Below, in pieces: positions 23,801-37,388 of a stretch of 64,000 nt of DNA. Source of the DNA: Pochonia chlamydosporia 170 (lineage: Eukaryota; Ascomycota; Sordariomycetes; Hypocreales; Clavicipitaceae); assembly GCF_001653235.2 (NCBI RefSeq), contig NC_035790.1, forward strand, positions 682,001 through 746,000, in the 5' to 3' direction. The notes under the pieces are model-generated. The model saw nothing but the letters and a program-made list of their open reading frames with translations, was not told where the DNA came from and searched no databases. Position numbers and translations under genes: made by a program. Numbering within the stretch: position 1 is the first letter of the stretch; every line of letters begins with the position of its first letter.

Positions 23801-24002
23801 TTTCGGGGCCGAGTTTTGCTCGTGGCTCCTTGGCATTGCCGGTTCAGCTACAGGCACTGGGGCAGGGGCTGCCTTTGCTGCATCGTTGTCATCGTAGCTA
23901 GATTGCAAAGTCAGAGGCTGCAGCCGATTGAGTGCGTTCGAGTTATGGGTGTGCATACAGATCAGCGAAGAGATCCTCTTCAAAGTTCTCGGGCTCCGTC
24001 AT
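20857..24002 (-). CDS. HRP1: Hrp1-like hnRNP, two RRMs and RGG tail
   Basis: Homolog of yeast Hrp1/Nab4, the shuttling cleavage/polyadenylation factor that binds UA-rich efficiency elements. Five exons downward: 24002-23959, 23897-23619, 22229-22189, 22118-21955 and 21879-20857, giving 516 aa. It starts [20 protein letters not shown]. An acidic Pro/Ala-rich N-terminus precedes RRM1 (about 109-185, with [13 protein letters not shown] and [11 protein letters not shown]) and RRM2 (about 192-268, with [13 protein letters not shown] and [11 protein letters not shown]). The C-terminal half is Met/Gln-rich, then RGG-rich, and ends GYHPYAR, a likely PY-type nuclear import signal. Exon 3 is only 41 nt; its acceptor partner for exon 4 was set at the CAG that restores TTDQSLREYF, as the upstream CAG breaks the frame. 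Intron 2 is 1389 nt, about twenty times the usual size here. Confidence 0.92.
22230..23618 (-). other. 1389-nt intron of the Hrp1-like gene
   Basis: Bounded by donor GTAAGT (23618 downward) and acceptor TTTAG (ending at 22230), and needed to join DDG to KMFIGG in frame. On the coding strand its 3' part carries a TTTTTTG tandem tract and, about 40 nt from the acceptor, a TATATA sequence, the element Hrp1 proteins bind in RNA. No coding frame inside resembles a family. The length is unusual for a gene in this genome. Confidence 0.85.
22286..22312. repeat. ACAAAAA tandem tract (TTTTTTG on coding strand)
   Basis: Four imperfect A-rich units separated by single C residues, inside the long Hrp1 intron. 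On the transcribed RNA it is a U-rich tract near the 3' splice site. Confidence 0.9.
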
Positions 24003-25431
24003 GTTGGGTGAATGTCAAAGGGGTGGTTGGGTGGGAAGGAGGCAGGCGACAGGATCAAACACTCGTCAGATTTCTTCGGCTGCACCGTGGCGTGCAATGC
24101 GTTGCAATGACAAGAGATCAAATATAGACAATTGAAATTTGGTCGCTCAGTGAGAATTATGGAAATGGGGGGCTTCTTGTTGATACGCTACGAATCACCA
24201 GATGATGGCGCGCGACACGTTGATGTTGATGACTGGCGGTTGTGAAAAGTCGAGTAGCTGTGGGAGAGAAGCACAGTGATAATATAGCGGAGGGGGGTGG
24301 AACAGAGATGCTGACTAAGGAGCCAGGCTACCAAATTGGGCTACTCGTAGGGCGGCAATGCGTGAATGGCGGGGAGTCCTGCCTTGCCAACTGGTAGGGC
24401 CGCCAGGTGCAGACAAGGTTGAGATGCATGTAATGCAGCAAACAACAAGGTTTAGAGAAATATTGTTTGTCATACATTGATGAAAAAAATTTGCATCATT
24501 TTTTTGTCCTGTCCTGGGAGAGACGGTTTGGTCCTTTGTGGTGGCAGAGCTGGACAAAGGAGTCAGGTCAGGTCTGGTTGTCTGTCAACTCTCGGCATTT
24601 GCCTTCCCCATGGCCCAATGGAATGGTTGGACTTGGGGTTTACAGCGGACGATAGCGGGCTCTGGCAGAAATGCCCCACTAAGGTAGTGCGCTATTCCAG
24701 AAGGCGGCCACCAGTTGACCCAAACTACAGCAGACGGCACAGTGCATTGGGTTTGAGTTGGGGCCAATTCGAGATCCACTTCGCCCGCCTGAGACCAAAC
24801 AAGACCAGTTGACCAGGCAAGGGCTCCAATGTCCCATCTTCCCCACTGTCGCTTTCACTGTCGGCCTCGCCTTGTCACCGTCAAGTCGGAACAGACCAGA
24901 CGAGACCAAACGAGACTGGAACATTGAACATCCACATCCAACATTGAACGCTGGCATCCGTCAACGTCACTCATCGATTTAGTCCTCGCGCAACGAGGCT
25001 CCCAACCGGCCTCACCTGCGCAACTTGATCCTCTGCAGAATGAGGCGTCCATACTGCTTTATTGACGACCAACCGTGATTATGTGGTCGTCATCTGGCAG
25101 CGGCAAGAAGCCAGCAGCTTCGGTATGTTGTATTGTACCTTGCCCCTCGTCGGCTTCATGGTCGACCATCACCAAGAATCAATTCATCGCGCACGCGCCC
25201 AAAGCATTGACATGCTCACATTTTTCTTGCTAACCGCCCACACCAACAGCCTCAGGAAATGGTCCAGGTCGGTATGTAAATGGCATCCGCTTTACAGTCA
25301 CCTTTGTTGTGCAATTGGGCTTGCTTCTAACTTTGGGAATTGTCTTTTTGGCCGTTGCACAGACCGCTCCGAGTAGGTTCCTCCTCACACCCCCAGCTTC
25401 GTGCCATGGACACAAGACACTGACCACTGGT
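24003..25431. other. divergent intergenic region, Hrp1-like / TBC gene
   Basis: 1.43 kb holding two promoters. CCAGTTGACC is found at 24711 and 24805, and CCAGAC/GTCTGG words at about 24570 and 24897. No supported gene. The 5' exon of the TBC gene could extend into the last 200 bp if its start is further upstream. Confidence 0.5.
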
Positions 25432-27403
25432 ATGGTACGGTACAGATCAGCCTCCCCGTTCTGGCGACCTCCGGTTCGAGAAAATGCTCCTAAGCGAAGC
25501 GTAACGACTCCCGCAGGTCGCGATCCCAACTTCGTTGTTGGCGCGGCGTATTCCCATGCCGACATGCTCAAATTCGACTCACTGTAGGTTCCCGCGATAC
25601 GAACACATGACGACCGTCACATCACCCGCAAAGCATTAAATAGCATAGCACAGCTTGGCCTAACGTCTTTTGAATATCTAGAAGCCTCTCGGGCAACCGA
25701 CCCAAGACACCTCCTTCGAGTTCTGCTGCTAAGGGTCGTGCAAGCGAATCAACCCCTCCACCGCAACCGCGAGGGTCGACTGGAGGTTCATCCCCGCCGT
25801 TTAAGAGCTACATAAACTTCCTTTCCAATACCAACGATGACTGGAAAGCCGATGAAGATGAGATGCTTGGCTACGATGACGACGACGGCGACGATTTTGG
25901 GCTCCCCAGCCTTTCCAACATGAAGAGGAGGACGAAGAGGATGGCAACCCAAAACAACGCCCATGCCAATGCCAATGCGGCAACACTGTCACCAGCTTTA
26001 GATGGAAGGTTTACCCTAGGAGGGAGGCGCCATTCGGATAGCGCCGATATCGCCGTCGAGCGACCATCACTGACATACCCAATGCCCAAAAAGAGCGAGG
26101 GTAAAATCCTCCGACCACAATATAAAGACATATTACAAGGTACTGACAAACGGCAACGTCTCCTTGCACGACGACCAGCAAGACCACCATATGATTGTCC
26201 GCGGCTAACTCAAGAGTGCAGATCCCGCGAATGCATTACATCTCATCAATTACCCCTCCATACCCAGCAACGCGAAGCCTAAAGAAGCCGACGCCATCAA
26301 TTCCCGTATAACCAGAATTAACAAGTTCAAGAAGCTCCTCCAAGCTTCATCCATATCACTGCCAGATCTCCGCGCTCTAGCCTGGTCAGGAGTGCCCGAG
26401 GAAGTCCGTGCCATGACCTGGCAACTTCTCTTGAGCTACCTACCCACCAACAGCGAAAGAAGAGTAGCAACGCTAGAAAGAAAACGGAAAGAATACGTTG
26501 ACGGGGTACGGCAAGCCTTTGAAAGAGTGGGATCAAATGCAGCCTCTCCAGGACGAGCACGCGGTCTTGACGAAGCCATCTGGCACCAAATCAGCATCGA
26601 CATCCCCCGAACAAACCCACACATCGAATTATACAGCTACGAAGCTACGCAACGATCCTTAGAGCGCATCTTGTACCTCTGGGCCGTTCGTCACCCAGCA
26701 AGCGGCTACGTCCAGGGCATCAACGACCTCGTGACGCCATTCTTTCAAGTATTTCTGGGCCTGTACATTGCCGATCCGAACATTGAAACCGGCATGGATC
26801 CCGGCCAATTGCCCAAATCGGTGCTCGATGCCGTAGAAGCCGACTCCTTCTGGTGTCTGACCAAGCTCCTCGACGGCATTCAAGACCACTACATTGTCGC
26901 GCAGCCCGGCATCCAGCGCCAGGTCGGTGCGCTGCGCGATCTCACCGCCCGAATAGACTCGACTCTCTCAAAGCACCTCGAGCAAGAAGGCGTGGAATTC
27001 ATCCAATTCAGTTTCCGCTGGATGAATTGTCTCCTGATGCGTGAAATAAGTGTCAAGAACATCATTCGCATGTGGGACACCTACCTCGTACGTTTGTCCA
27101 TCTCCTTTCCCACCACCCAACTAAACTGACACTTGACACCAACAGGCCGAGGAGCAAGGCTTCTCCGAATTCCACCTCTACGTCTGCGCAGCCCTCCTCG
27201 TCAAATGGTCCGACAAGCTCGTCAAGATGGACTTCCAAGAAATAATGATGTTCCTCCAGTCCTTGCCTACCAAGACGTGGACCGAGAAGGACATAGAGCT
27301 CCTTCTAAGCGAGGCCTTTATCTGGCAGAGTCTATACAAGGGGTCTGCGGCGCATCTCAAGGGCGGGCCGAGTAAACCCCTGTTATCAAACTTGCAGCTT
27401 TAG
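25432..27403 (+). CDS. GYP1: TBC-domain Rab GTPase-activating protein, Gyp1 type
   Basis: Stimulates GTP hydrolysis by Rab/Ypt proteins (Ypt1 at the Golgi for yeast Gyp1). Four exons: 25432-25583, 25682-26139, 26222-27087 and 27146-27403, giving 577 aa. The N-terminal ~200 residues are Ser/Pro-rich, with an acidic stretch (DDDDGDDFGLP) and the conserved segment ILRPQYKDILQ just before the domain. The TBC domain (about 250-560) shows both catalytic fingers: IxxDxxR as ISIDIPR with Arg333, and YxQ as GYVQG with Gln368, so it should be active. It ends in the Gyp1-like tail IWQSLYKGSAAHL. The least certain point is the start: MVRYRSASPFWRPP reads well, but a spliced upstream leader exon ending at the TACAG before ATCAGC cannot be excluded. 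Confidence 0.9.
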
Positions 27404-27768
27404 TATACGGTGTATGGTACATGGGATATATCAGCATAATGTAGAAGGCATAGCATTTTTTTGGTCTTCTTTTTGCAATAGTTCAAATCACATCAAGTCA
27501 TGGCCATTTTTCATGAGACATGAAATACTTCTTCGTCCATTCATACAAAAAGTCTATGCTAACCAAACGGACCGCCGGATCCAAAATGACGGAACTCAAG
27601 GGCATCTATGCAAACTCCGCTGAACCAATACATGTCTGTACAAGAATGTGCAAGACTGAAACCAAGAAAACCAGTGATTATTTTTGTTCCTCAAACGCCT
27701 CCATATGCTCGTACCATTAACGTAGGGGTATAGAAAAATGTGCCGTCGACAATGAAAATAAAAAGAGG
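27404..27768. other. convergent intergenic region
   Basis: 365 bp between the stops of the TBC and CAP10 genes; 3' UTR sequence only. Confidence 0.6.
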
Positions 27769-29613
27769 CTATGAGCGGCGAGCATACCTCCATTTACGAG
27801 TCTGCTTCAAATCGCCCACATAACCAAGCGTGTGTCTATTCTCGTCACACACCCTCGCCCATTCTAGTAGTAATCTCCACACGTACAGGCGCATATCGTC
27901 TCTCCGGAGGACCTGTTCCGACCATGATTGACCCTGCTCGGCGATGAACCGGGCGGCAGTGTCTCCCTGGCCGCCATTGTCGGAGAAGTAGTCGAGAAGG
28001 GGGTACAAATCCCGGTATGTGTTGTCGAACGGGACGAAATGTACCCACGGGGCGAGACGATCGTCGTGCCATTCTGCGTAGATGGTCGTCTTGAGTGGCA
28101 AGCTAGTCGAACGGAGGAAGCCACGAAATCGTGCAGAAAAGGAGTTTCCGTCAACGTCAGGGAGGAACTTGTACTCGTATTGGCTCTTCATTGGTAAATG
28201 CTCCAGGACGGAAAAGGTGTCGTAGTAGAAGGGGCAGTCCTTGGGGTTGCAGAGTCCCACAAAGGCTGTATCGGCAATCTCTTTAGCGAATGGGCCGAGG
28301 TTGCCGTTGTGAAGGCGAGGACTGGGATATATGCTTTGCGAGGGAAGTTCAAACGTCTTGGCTCGAGCACCAGTCTTTTCGACTTCGGAGACGACTGTGC
28401 CGTTGAGCAGGTGGACTAGACGCTGGCGCTGAAAGTGTTGCCAGTTGTGTTCTTTGGCACGACCGCCAGAGCCCTCACCGCGCCATATGACGCCGTCCTT
28501 TTTTCGATCCCACGAAGGGCCGTGCGATTCGCCACCAGAGTAAAAGTCGCCTTGGTCGAGGTACATGGCGCCGGGGATAAGAATCTCGTTGTTCATAGGG
28601 AGCTTGGAGCCACCAAATAGGGGGATGAGTTCCTCTGCAGAGGACAGGCTGATGGGTTCGATAAAGCTGCCGTGTAGCTGTCGCAAATGGGGTTGCAGGC
28701 AGGGATCGGTTGAGGCTGTAAAGTTTTGAATATATCCCTTGTAGGCGTATTTAGGCCTGTAGTTTTGGGGATATTCGGCTGGTCCAGACAAGTCTTCGAG
28801 TTGCTGAACACCAAAGGCTGGGGTATCAGGGCCGCAAGTCTTGACAAACAGGTTCCAATACTGCTCACTGGGACCATACCATTTGGGGTCGTACGGATCA
28901 GGCTTGGCGGCATCGACAGCAGCCAGTCCCTTGAACTTGTTGGTGACCTTGCTTTGCTCAACCATTTGCCTTTCTTTGCCTTCCTTTTCCACCAGCTTCG
29001 CGATAGTGTCGTGAGGTACCAGAAGTCTCGGTTCGTCCATGTAATTAATGGGCATGTCAACGTCGGGCATGTACTCAGCAAACTCGGCGACGAGATCCGT
29101 CCAAAGCTTCAACCACGGCACACGATCTGTAACATCGCCATCGCCACGAGCTGTGCCATTGCGCACTTTCACAACATGGTGCCAGGCATTGGCTCGCTTC
29201 CTGATTTGCTCTGGTTCGAGGGCCCAAAAGGGCGTCAAGTCTTTGTATATCCTGTCAAAGTACTCCTCGACGACAACGGCCTTGGTGTCCATGGCGGCGT
29301 GGAACCAATCGTCAAAGCCAGGAGGCGGGTGTCGTTGTCGACGTTTGCGATATTCGACAGCGGCAGCCTCTACAGTGTATGTCCGTTTGGCGAGCAGGGC
29401 ATCGTGACGGGCTTTGGCATCGACCATGAGTTTCCGTATGGGATGTTTGACCCCGGTTCTGAGAATGGTCTTACGCGGCGCCTGGCCGTCCCAGAACCTG
29501 CTATCGTACCACAGGGCAACATTGGCCATGAGAAAGAGCACTATGAAGATGATGGCAACATAGCGCAAGGCCAGGCGTGACGACCAGTGGCGCGGATTCC
29601 ACACTTTGAACAT
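27769..29613 (-). CDS. CAP10-domain glycosyltransferase, GT90 family, type II membrane protein
   Basis: Single exon, 614 aa. A short basic cytosolic N-terminus (MFKVWNPRHWSSRLALR) is followed by one transmembrane helix (about residues 16-36), a Lys/Arg-rich stem and a lumenal catalytic region. The CAP10 domain (roughly 250-570) contains SKLPMNNEILIPGAMYLDQG and the acceptor/donor-site stretch DGVIWRGEGSGGR, characteristic of the family of Cryptococcus Cap10 and animal POGLUT enzymes. Two NGT sites could be N-glycosylated. Known GT90 fungal members transfer xylose or related sugars in capsule or cell-wall glycans; the substrate here is unknown. I chose the start as the first ATG placing the anchor near the N-terminus; the frame stays open for 87 nt upstream but without another ATG in family context. 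Confidence 0.88.
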   Translation of the reverse strand: MFKVWNPRHWSSRLALRYVAIIFIVLFLMANVALWYDSRFWDGQAPRKTILRTGVKHPIRKLMVDAKARHDALLAKRTYTVEAAAVEYRKRRQRHPPPGFDDWFHAAMDTKAVVVEEYFDRIYKDLTPFWALEPEQIRKRANAWHHVVKVRNGTARGDGDVTDRVPWLKLWTDLVAEFAEYMPDVDMPINYMDEPRLLVPHDTIAKLVEKEGKERQMVEQSKVTNKFKGLAAVDAAKPDPYDPKWYGPSEQYWNLFVKTCGPDTPAFGVQQLEDLSGPAEYPQNYRPKYAYKGYIQNFTASTDPCLQPHLRQLHGSFIEPISLSSAEELIPLFGGSKLPMNNEILIPGAMYLDQGDFYSGGESHGPSWDRKKDGVIWRGEGSGGRAKEHNWQHFQRQRLVHLLNGTVVSEVEKTGARAKTFELPSQSIYPSPRLHNGNLGPFAKEIADTAFVGLCNPKDCPFYYDTFSVLEHLPMKSQYEYKFLPDVDGNSFSARFRGFLRSTSLPLKTTIYAEWHDDRLAPWVHFVPFDNTYRDLYPLLDYFSDNGGQGDTAARFIAEQGQSWSEQVLRRDDMRLYVWRLLLEWARVCDENRHTLGYVGDLKQTRKWRYARRS

Positions 29614-29760
29614 GTTGATGTCTTTTGTCAGGCCTGATTGTTGGTGAAACCGTTGCAATGCACTGCGAAGCAGAACAAAGGACGGCAGGCAAAGCTGCAA
29701 TTAATAAATCATGGGAAGAGGATTACGGAGTGTGTGCCGGCTAAAAGGTAACATGGATCA

Positions 29761-29789
29761 AGCCAAGCCAAGCCAGACCAGACCAGACG
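29761..29789. repeat. AGCCA and GACCA pentamer tandems
   Basis: AGCCA three times followed by GACCA three times, 150 bp upstream of the GT90 start, giving overlapping CCAGAC words. Confidence 0.85.
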
Positions 29790-30250
29790 GATGTGTGTGC
29801 TGCTTTCGTCGGTGGCTTGGGGAAGACGCGGGTGACGGCAGAAAGTGAGAAATGGGAATGGAGAATGGAGAATGGACATGGGACGAGTCAATCCAGGATG
29901 AAGAATGAGTGGTTGATGGCAGACGCCTACAGACGCCTCTGCCAGGGGATTCACTGAACAGGAAAGACGCCAGAAGGAAGATGGACACGCAAGCATTGGA
30001 AGGTCAACGGGTTCAAAAGTCTGGTTCTGGCTGGGGTTGGTCTGGTCAAGACTAGTCAAGATTGGTCTGGTGTTGGCGCAGAGAAGATCAGCATCAGCCT
30101 GGTTGTCGTCTATCGTATCTCGTCTTGTAGCATCACCCATCACGCTTGTCATTATACGACCAAATGTAACACAGTGGTTTGAGAATTCATCAATTTTCCA
30201 TTCCAGGGGCTAGTAGTGTCTTGGTCTTGGCCATCAAATTGGTGTAACCC

Positions 30251-30272
30251 GTCCGTCTGTCCGTCCGTCTGT
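30251..30272. repeat. GTCCGTCT tandem
   Basis: Alternating CCGT and CTGT tetramers in noncoding DNA between the GT90 and complex I genes. Confidence 0.8.
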
Positions 30273-32243
30273 GTTTGCGTCAGTGTCACTAGACTTGACT
30301 CTAGTCTGCTTATGTACGGAGTAGTCTTTGCCTTGGCCGGAGTAGTTGCGTCGTGTGTCTCCCGGATGATTTGGTCCATCGCTCTTTCCCGGACGTGGTC
30401 GGCGCTAATCCGAAAAGGCAGCTTCTGTGAACAGTGCACCCGGGCCGCCAAGATCTGGAACCACCTGCACAGTCAGCACGGGCATGGGTAGGGGCATGGA
30501 CATGGACATGGGCCATCTCGGCCAGGGTGCAGGAAGAATTGGACACAATCTGCAATTCGCAGGTTGTGCAGCAGGGTGGTTTCTTATTTCGTCCCAAAGT
30601 CATCGTCGTCTTAGCAATTGAGTCAAGTGTATGCACTCTGCAGAGGTAAGTGAATAACATGTCAAATACGTGGACGCCTACGCACTTTTCTGTGTGCCCC
30701 GGACCTGGATCCGGACAACAATGTGCATTTTGGAGGATGACTGCCTGCCCCACGTGTCATAATAAAGTAGGAAGGTACGTCTGGCCTTGTACTCCCATTT
30801 GCACAAGGTGCTTGTAGTGTCTGCTACTTGAAGTACTTGAGTAAAGCCTCGACATCAGGCTAACGAATAAATGGGACATCGATTGAAATAATAAAAGAAG
30901 ACAGCACTCTCTTCCAAACCCACCAACTATCCCTGCTTCAATGAATTATATTGCCATCTGCAATCAATGATCGTGGCAGCCAAGCCAACATGCCACTCCC
31001 GCAGCGCCCCATCAGCCCTACGCATTGATGCATCCATTCGGCATCCATTCGGCCGCCAACAACAATCAGCATGAAACCTTGTGTCGACAACACGGATCAT
31101 TCCGATTCAGCTGCATAACAGCCAAGCCAATTGTGACGGGTCAGATGCCATGCGGTTTATCGGCTCCCGTCCCATTTCCTGAATCATTTCTATCGCTCCA
31201 TTTCAGCCGCGCCTTATGCAACGCTCAGAGGCCAAGGCCAGCGTGACCAAGCAAGGGCTCGTATTGTCCCCCAATGCTCAGCCACGACTCAACTTCGAAA
31301 CTGGTGTCTCGGAAGCATTGGAAGCTTAATATGACTTCGGGTCATTTTGTTCGCGTGGGCGTGTGGATGAGGATTTTTACGCGTTTCTCAACGGTACACC
31401 GGTTCAAACTGCTGGCGCTACATACTAACTAATATAGCTCAGTTCCGTCGACTAATGAGTGTTGGCTGGCCAGAGCCATGTTGCGCGTCATTTTGTCATT
31501 GTGGAATACGATTATGCACTCTTTGCCATATAAGGAGCAGGTGAGTGGCTGTAGTTGACTAGGGCATGCAGAAATTCCGGCGCGCTGCTCTGATATCCCA
31601 ATGTCTCACAGCAGTTTGATGGCGATGAGATGGTCGGGTTCCAAGTTGCCAGTTACACGCCAAAGGCATGTGCCCACAGCAGTCATGACTTGACACTCAA
31701 AAATCGATTGTCCTGAACAACAAATACAGTGCTCAGCCATTCCATACACTCTCAAGCGTCTAGACACGACAGTTCAGCAGACTATCCACCAGATTAGCCA
31801 AGTTGGAGGGGGCAGACTTACAACGCACTGGTCCAGTATCGGGAGAAGGGCAGACTGTGTGGACCAACATGACCATCGCCACTGCGAAACGTAGTACAGT
31901 ACGAGAATCAAAAGTCTACCAGTGTGGTAGGCCAAGACAGTGCATGACTCTGGTGATGAATATGCGCAAACACTTTTGGGTGCTGGATGACACCCCTGCG
32001 ATATGTGGTTGTGTCATAGATATCACACCAGCAGAGTCGAATTTCACCACAACAAACCAGCACAAATATTCCATATTTTATACACCTTTAAATCAAACTT
32101 ATATTCCAAAAGACAAGATAAAACAAAAAGACACTTAAATCTAGTGCAAACCAACAGCAACCTTGCGAGCAAACTCCCTCTTCCCTCCTACAGGGTAGTC
32201 CAGCACACACCACCGGTTAAACCTCGCACCCACAACCATCCGA

Positions 32244-32248
32244 CCAAT
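32244..32248 (+). promoter_or_regulatory. CCAAT box upstream of the complex I gene
   Basis: CCAAT in the context CGACCAATCA, 183 bp upstream of the NDUFS7 start. In fungi CCAAT boxes bind the Hap2/3/5 complex, which controls many respiratory genes. One 5-bp match is weak evidence; its position and the gene's function raise it. Confidence 0.4.
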
Positions 32249-32426
32249 CATAACGTCCCCAATTCCCATCAGCGAGGCAAATCCACAGCTTCGCTAACCG
32301 GTGGCAATTCCAACGTCCATAGACCACAACCACCCGCCCACTGCGTCTTTCAACCTCACCTCTTGCACGACGACGACCATCTCCTCTCCCTTCGCGTAGA
32401 CTCAATCATCTACGCTACCCGACGAG

Positions 32427-33290
32427 ATGCTTTCGTCATCGCGATCCGCGGCCTCAATGGCCCTGCGAGGTACGTTCTCGACATCCTCCCGAAATTTCCC
32501 TCTATCCCGCCATCCAGCAGCCTTACCTCGCCAATTGAACGAACCACGACACCAGAAACAACCTCAACAAAGTGGAAATGCTAACCGCGACTCTTGTGAA
32601 ATAGTCAAGCCGACGACTGCCCTGGTTCCGTTCCGCGCGGCGGCCGCCTTCCCCATCACCTCCCGCCGAGACGCAAGCTCACTGACTCCTCACGGAGCTG
32701 GCTCGAGCCTCGTCAAGCCCCGTAAGGAAGTTCCTCTTCCCAGCGAAGAGGGCACCAAGGGCGTTATCCAATATGCTTTGTACGACTCCCTCCCCGCTCA
32801 CACTGGTGTTGAAATATCCCCCGTCTAACTAATCAAAAGGACCTCTCTCGACGTCATCGCCAACTGGGCCCGCCAGTCGTCCCTCTGGCCTATGACCTTT
32901 GGCCTCGCTTGCTGCGCCGTCGAAATGATGCACCTCTCCACGCCACGTTACGACCAAGATCGCCTGGGAATCATCTTCCGAGCCTCCCCCCGCCAGTCCG
33001 ACGTCATGATTGTCGCCGGCACCCTCACTAACAAGATGGCTCCGGCGCTGCGCCAAGTCTACGATCAGATGCCCGAGCCGCGATGGGTTATTTCCATGGG
33101 AAGCTGTGCCAACGGCGGCGGCTACTACCACTACAGCTACAGTGTTGTTCGGGGCTGCGATCGTATCGTCCCTGTGGATATCTATGTGCCGGGCTGCCCG
33201 CCCACCAGTGAAGCTTTGATGTACGGTATTTTCCAGCTGCAGAGGAAGATGCGCAACACCAAGATTACACGAATGTGGTATAGACGGTAA
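32427..33290 (+). CDS. NDUFS7: NADH:ubiquinone oxidoreductase PSST subunit (NDUFS7, 20 kDa)
   Basis: Core subunit of mitochondrial complex I that holds Fe-S cluster N2, the last carrier before ubiquinone. Three exons: 32427-32469, 32605-32779 and 32840-33290, giving 222 aa. The N-terminus ([14 protein letters not shown], then Arg/Ala-rich) is a mitochondrial presequence. The conserved core has [20 protein letters not shown] and continues to [20 protein letters not shown] and [15 protein letters not shown]. The four N2 ligands are Cys97, Cys98, Cys162 and Cys192. Intron 1 (135 nt) has donor GTACGT, branch GCTAAC and acceptor AATAG, but its length is a multiple of three and it holds no stop. 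Retention would insert 45 residues into the presequence, and a naive gene call would give 267 aa. I prefer the spliced form. Confidence 0.95.
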
Positions 33291-34403
33291 AAGGGCTGCT
33301 GGCGGATGAGGAATCAAAATGGATTTTGGGTGTGAAGAGGGAGGTTTGTGCCGGGGAGTGACAAACTGCATATAGTGAGGGCTGGATTGAGGGAAGCAAT
33401 TCCAGGAGTTAGCATTGTTCACTTTCCTTTGTTTTTTATATCGGGTGTACACCGGGACAGGACGGTAATATAGACCGACTGTAATAAAATTGTACAACAC
33501 GCTTTTGAATACCGCCAGAGGAACAGTGATGGTAATGTTGGTCCCTACATTGAGTCAATTTCCTGTCTTTGCCTTACCTACAAGGAAATTGCATTTAGGG
33601 AATCGCAAAGTCGTTGCCATTTCTCCTCGTATCCAATCCCCGCCATGATGGAGACTTGAACGAGAAGTCTGCCGTATATTACCTACCAATGCACTCATAC
33701 AGGCAACACCACCATATCCATAATCACACGCTAGGTCATCACGACAGCAAAATCGCTGCTTGAACAACAATTACGACAATAGTCCCCCCAATACAGCAAC
33801 CATGACCAACGCAACATCGTCAACCGCATCAAAGCACCACCATTCAAATCAAACGGCTCCTATATTCCCCCAAAATATCTGTAATATCAACCAAGTAGAC
33901 ACTAGACACTAGACACATGCAAACATCAGATTCGTCAACATCCACCAACGCCACTGGACACGGGATAGGATGCTAAACTAGATACGTAGACACCAAAGGC
34001 ACTAATAGGCAAGCACAGTCTTCAATTTCGTTCTCTGCAGACTGCCACGCTGACTACGAATAAATGTATCATCTGCTCTACTCTGCTCTCTGCCTATCTC
34101 GATAACAATTAAACCCGCCAGCGCCATGAAATAACCCGCGTCGAAGCCCCTTTTCAAAATAACCAGAGGTGACATGGAAGGCCAAACTGAAAACATGATA
34201 CCCAAAATGAATGCTTTGCCGAATTAGAGAATGTCGGGGGAAGTGGGACAAAAAGGGAAGTTATGTGAGGATGGAAAGAGGAGGATGTGAATACAAAACA
34301 TAGGTCCAAAATGGCTTTACACAGGAGGCTTGAAGGACACCGCACAAAAAAAACATCGCTAGTTGACATATCCTTGCTCTCTCAATGTACAATGGATCTC
34401 TCT
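33291..34403. other. convergent intergenic region
   Basis: 1.1 kb between the stops of NDUFS7 and the HECT ligase. AT-rich 3' UTR-like sequence; no supported gene or RNA. Confidence 0.6.

Positions 34404-37388
<2,985 letters not shown>

Larger units (their letters stand above)
29614..32426. other. divergent intergenic region, GT90 / complex I subunit
   Basis: 2.8 kb without a supported gene. Near the GT90 end are AGCCA and GACCA tandems (29761-29789), GAATGGA repeats at about 29862, and four GTCTGG words within 50 bp at about 30020-30070. Also seen: a CCGTCTGT tandem (30251-30272), TACGGAGTA at 30315, and a CATGGA-type repeat at about 30490. The NDUFS7 side has a CCAAT box at 32244. Confidence 0.5.

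Noticed and set aside
28726..29580. 284-codon frame antisense to the GT90 gene
   Set aside because: Shadow of the GT90 coding sequence with no family features.
30310..30753. 147-codon minus frame between GT90 and NDUFS7
   Set aside because: Cys/His content looked finger-like at first but lacks regular spacing and lies over simple repeats.
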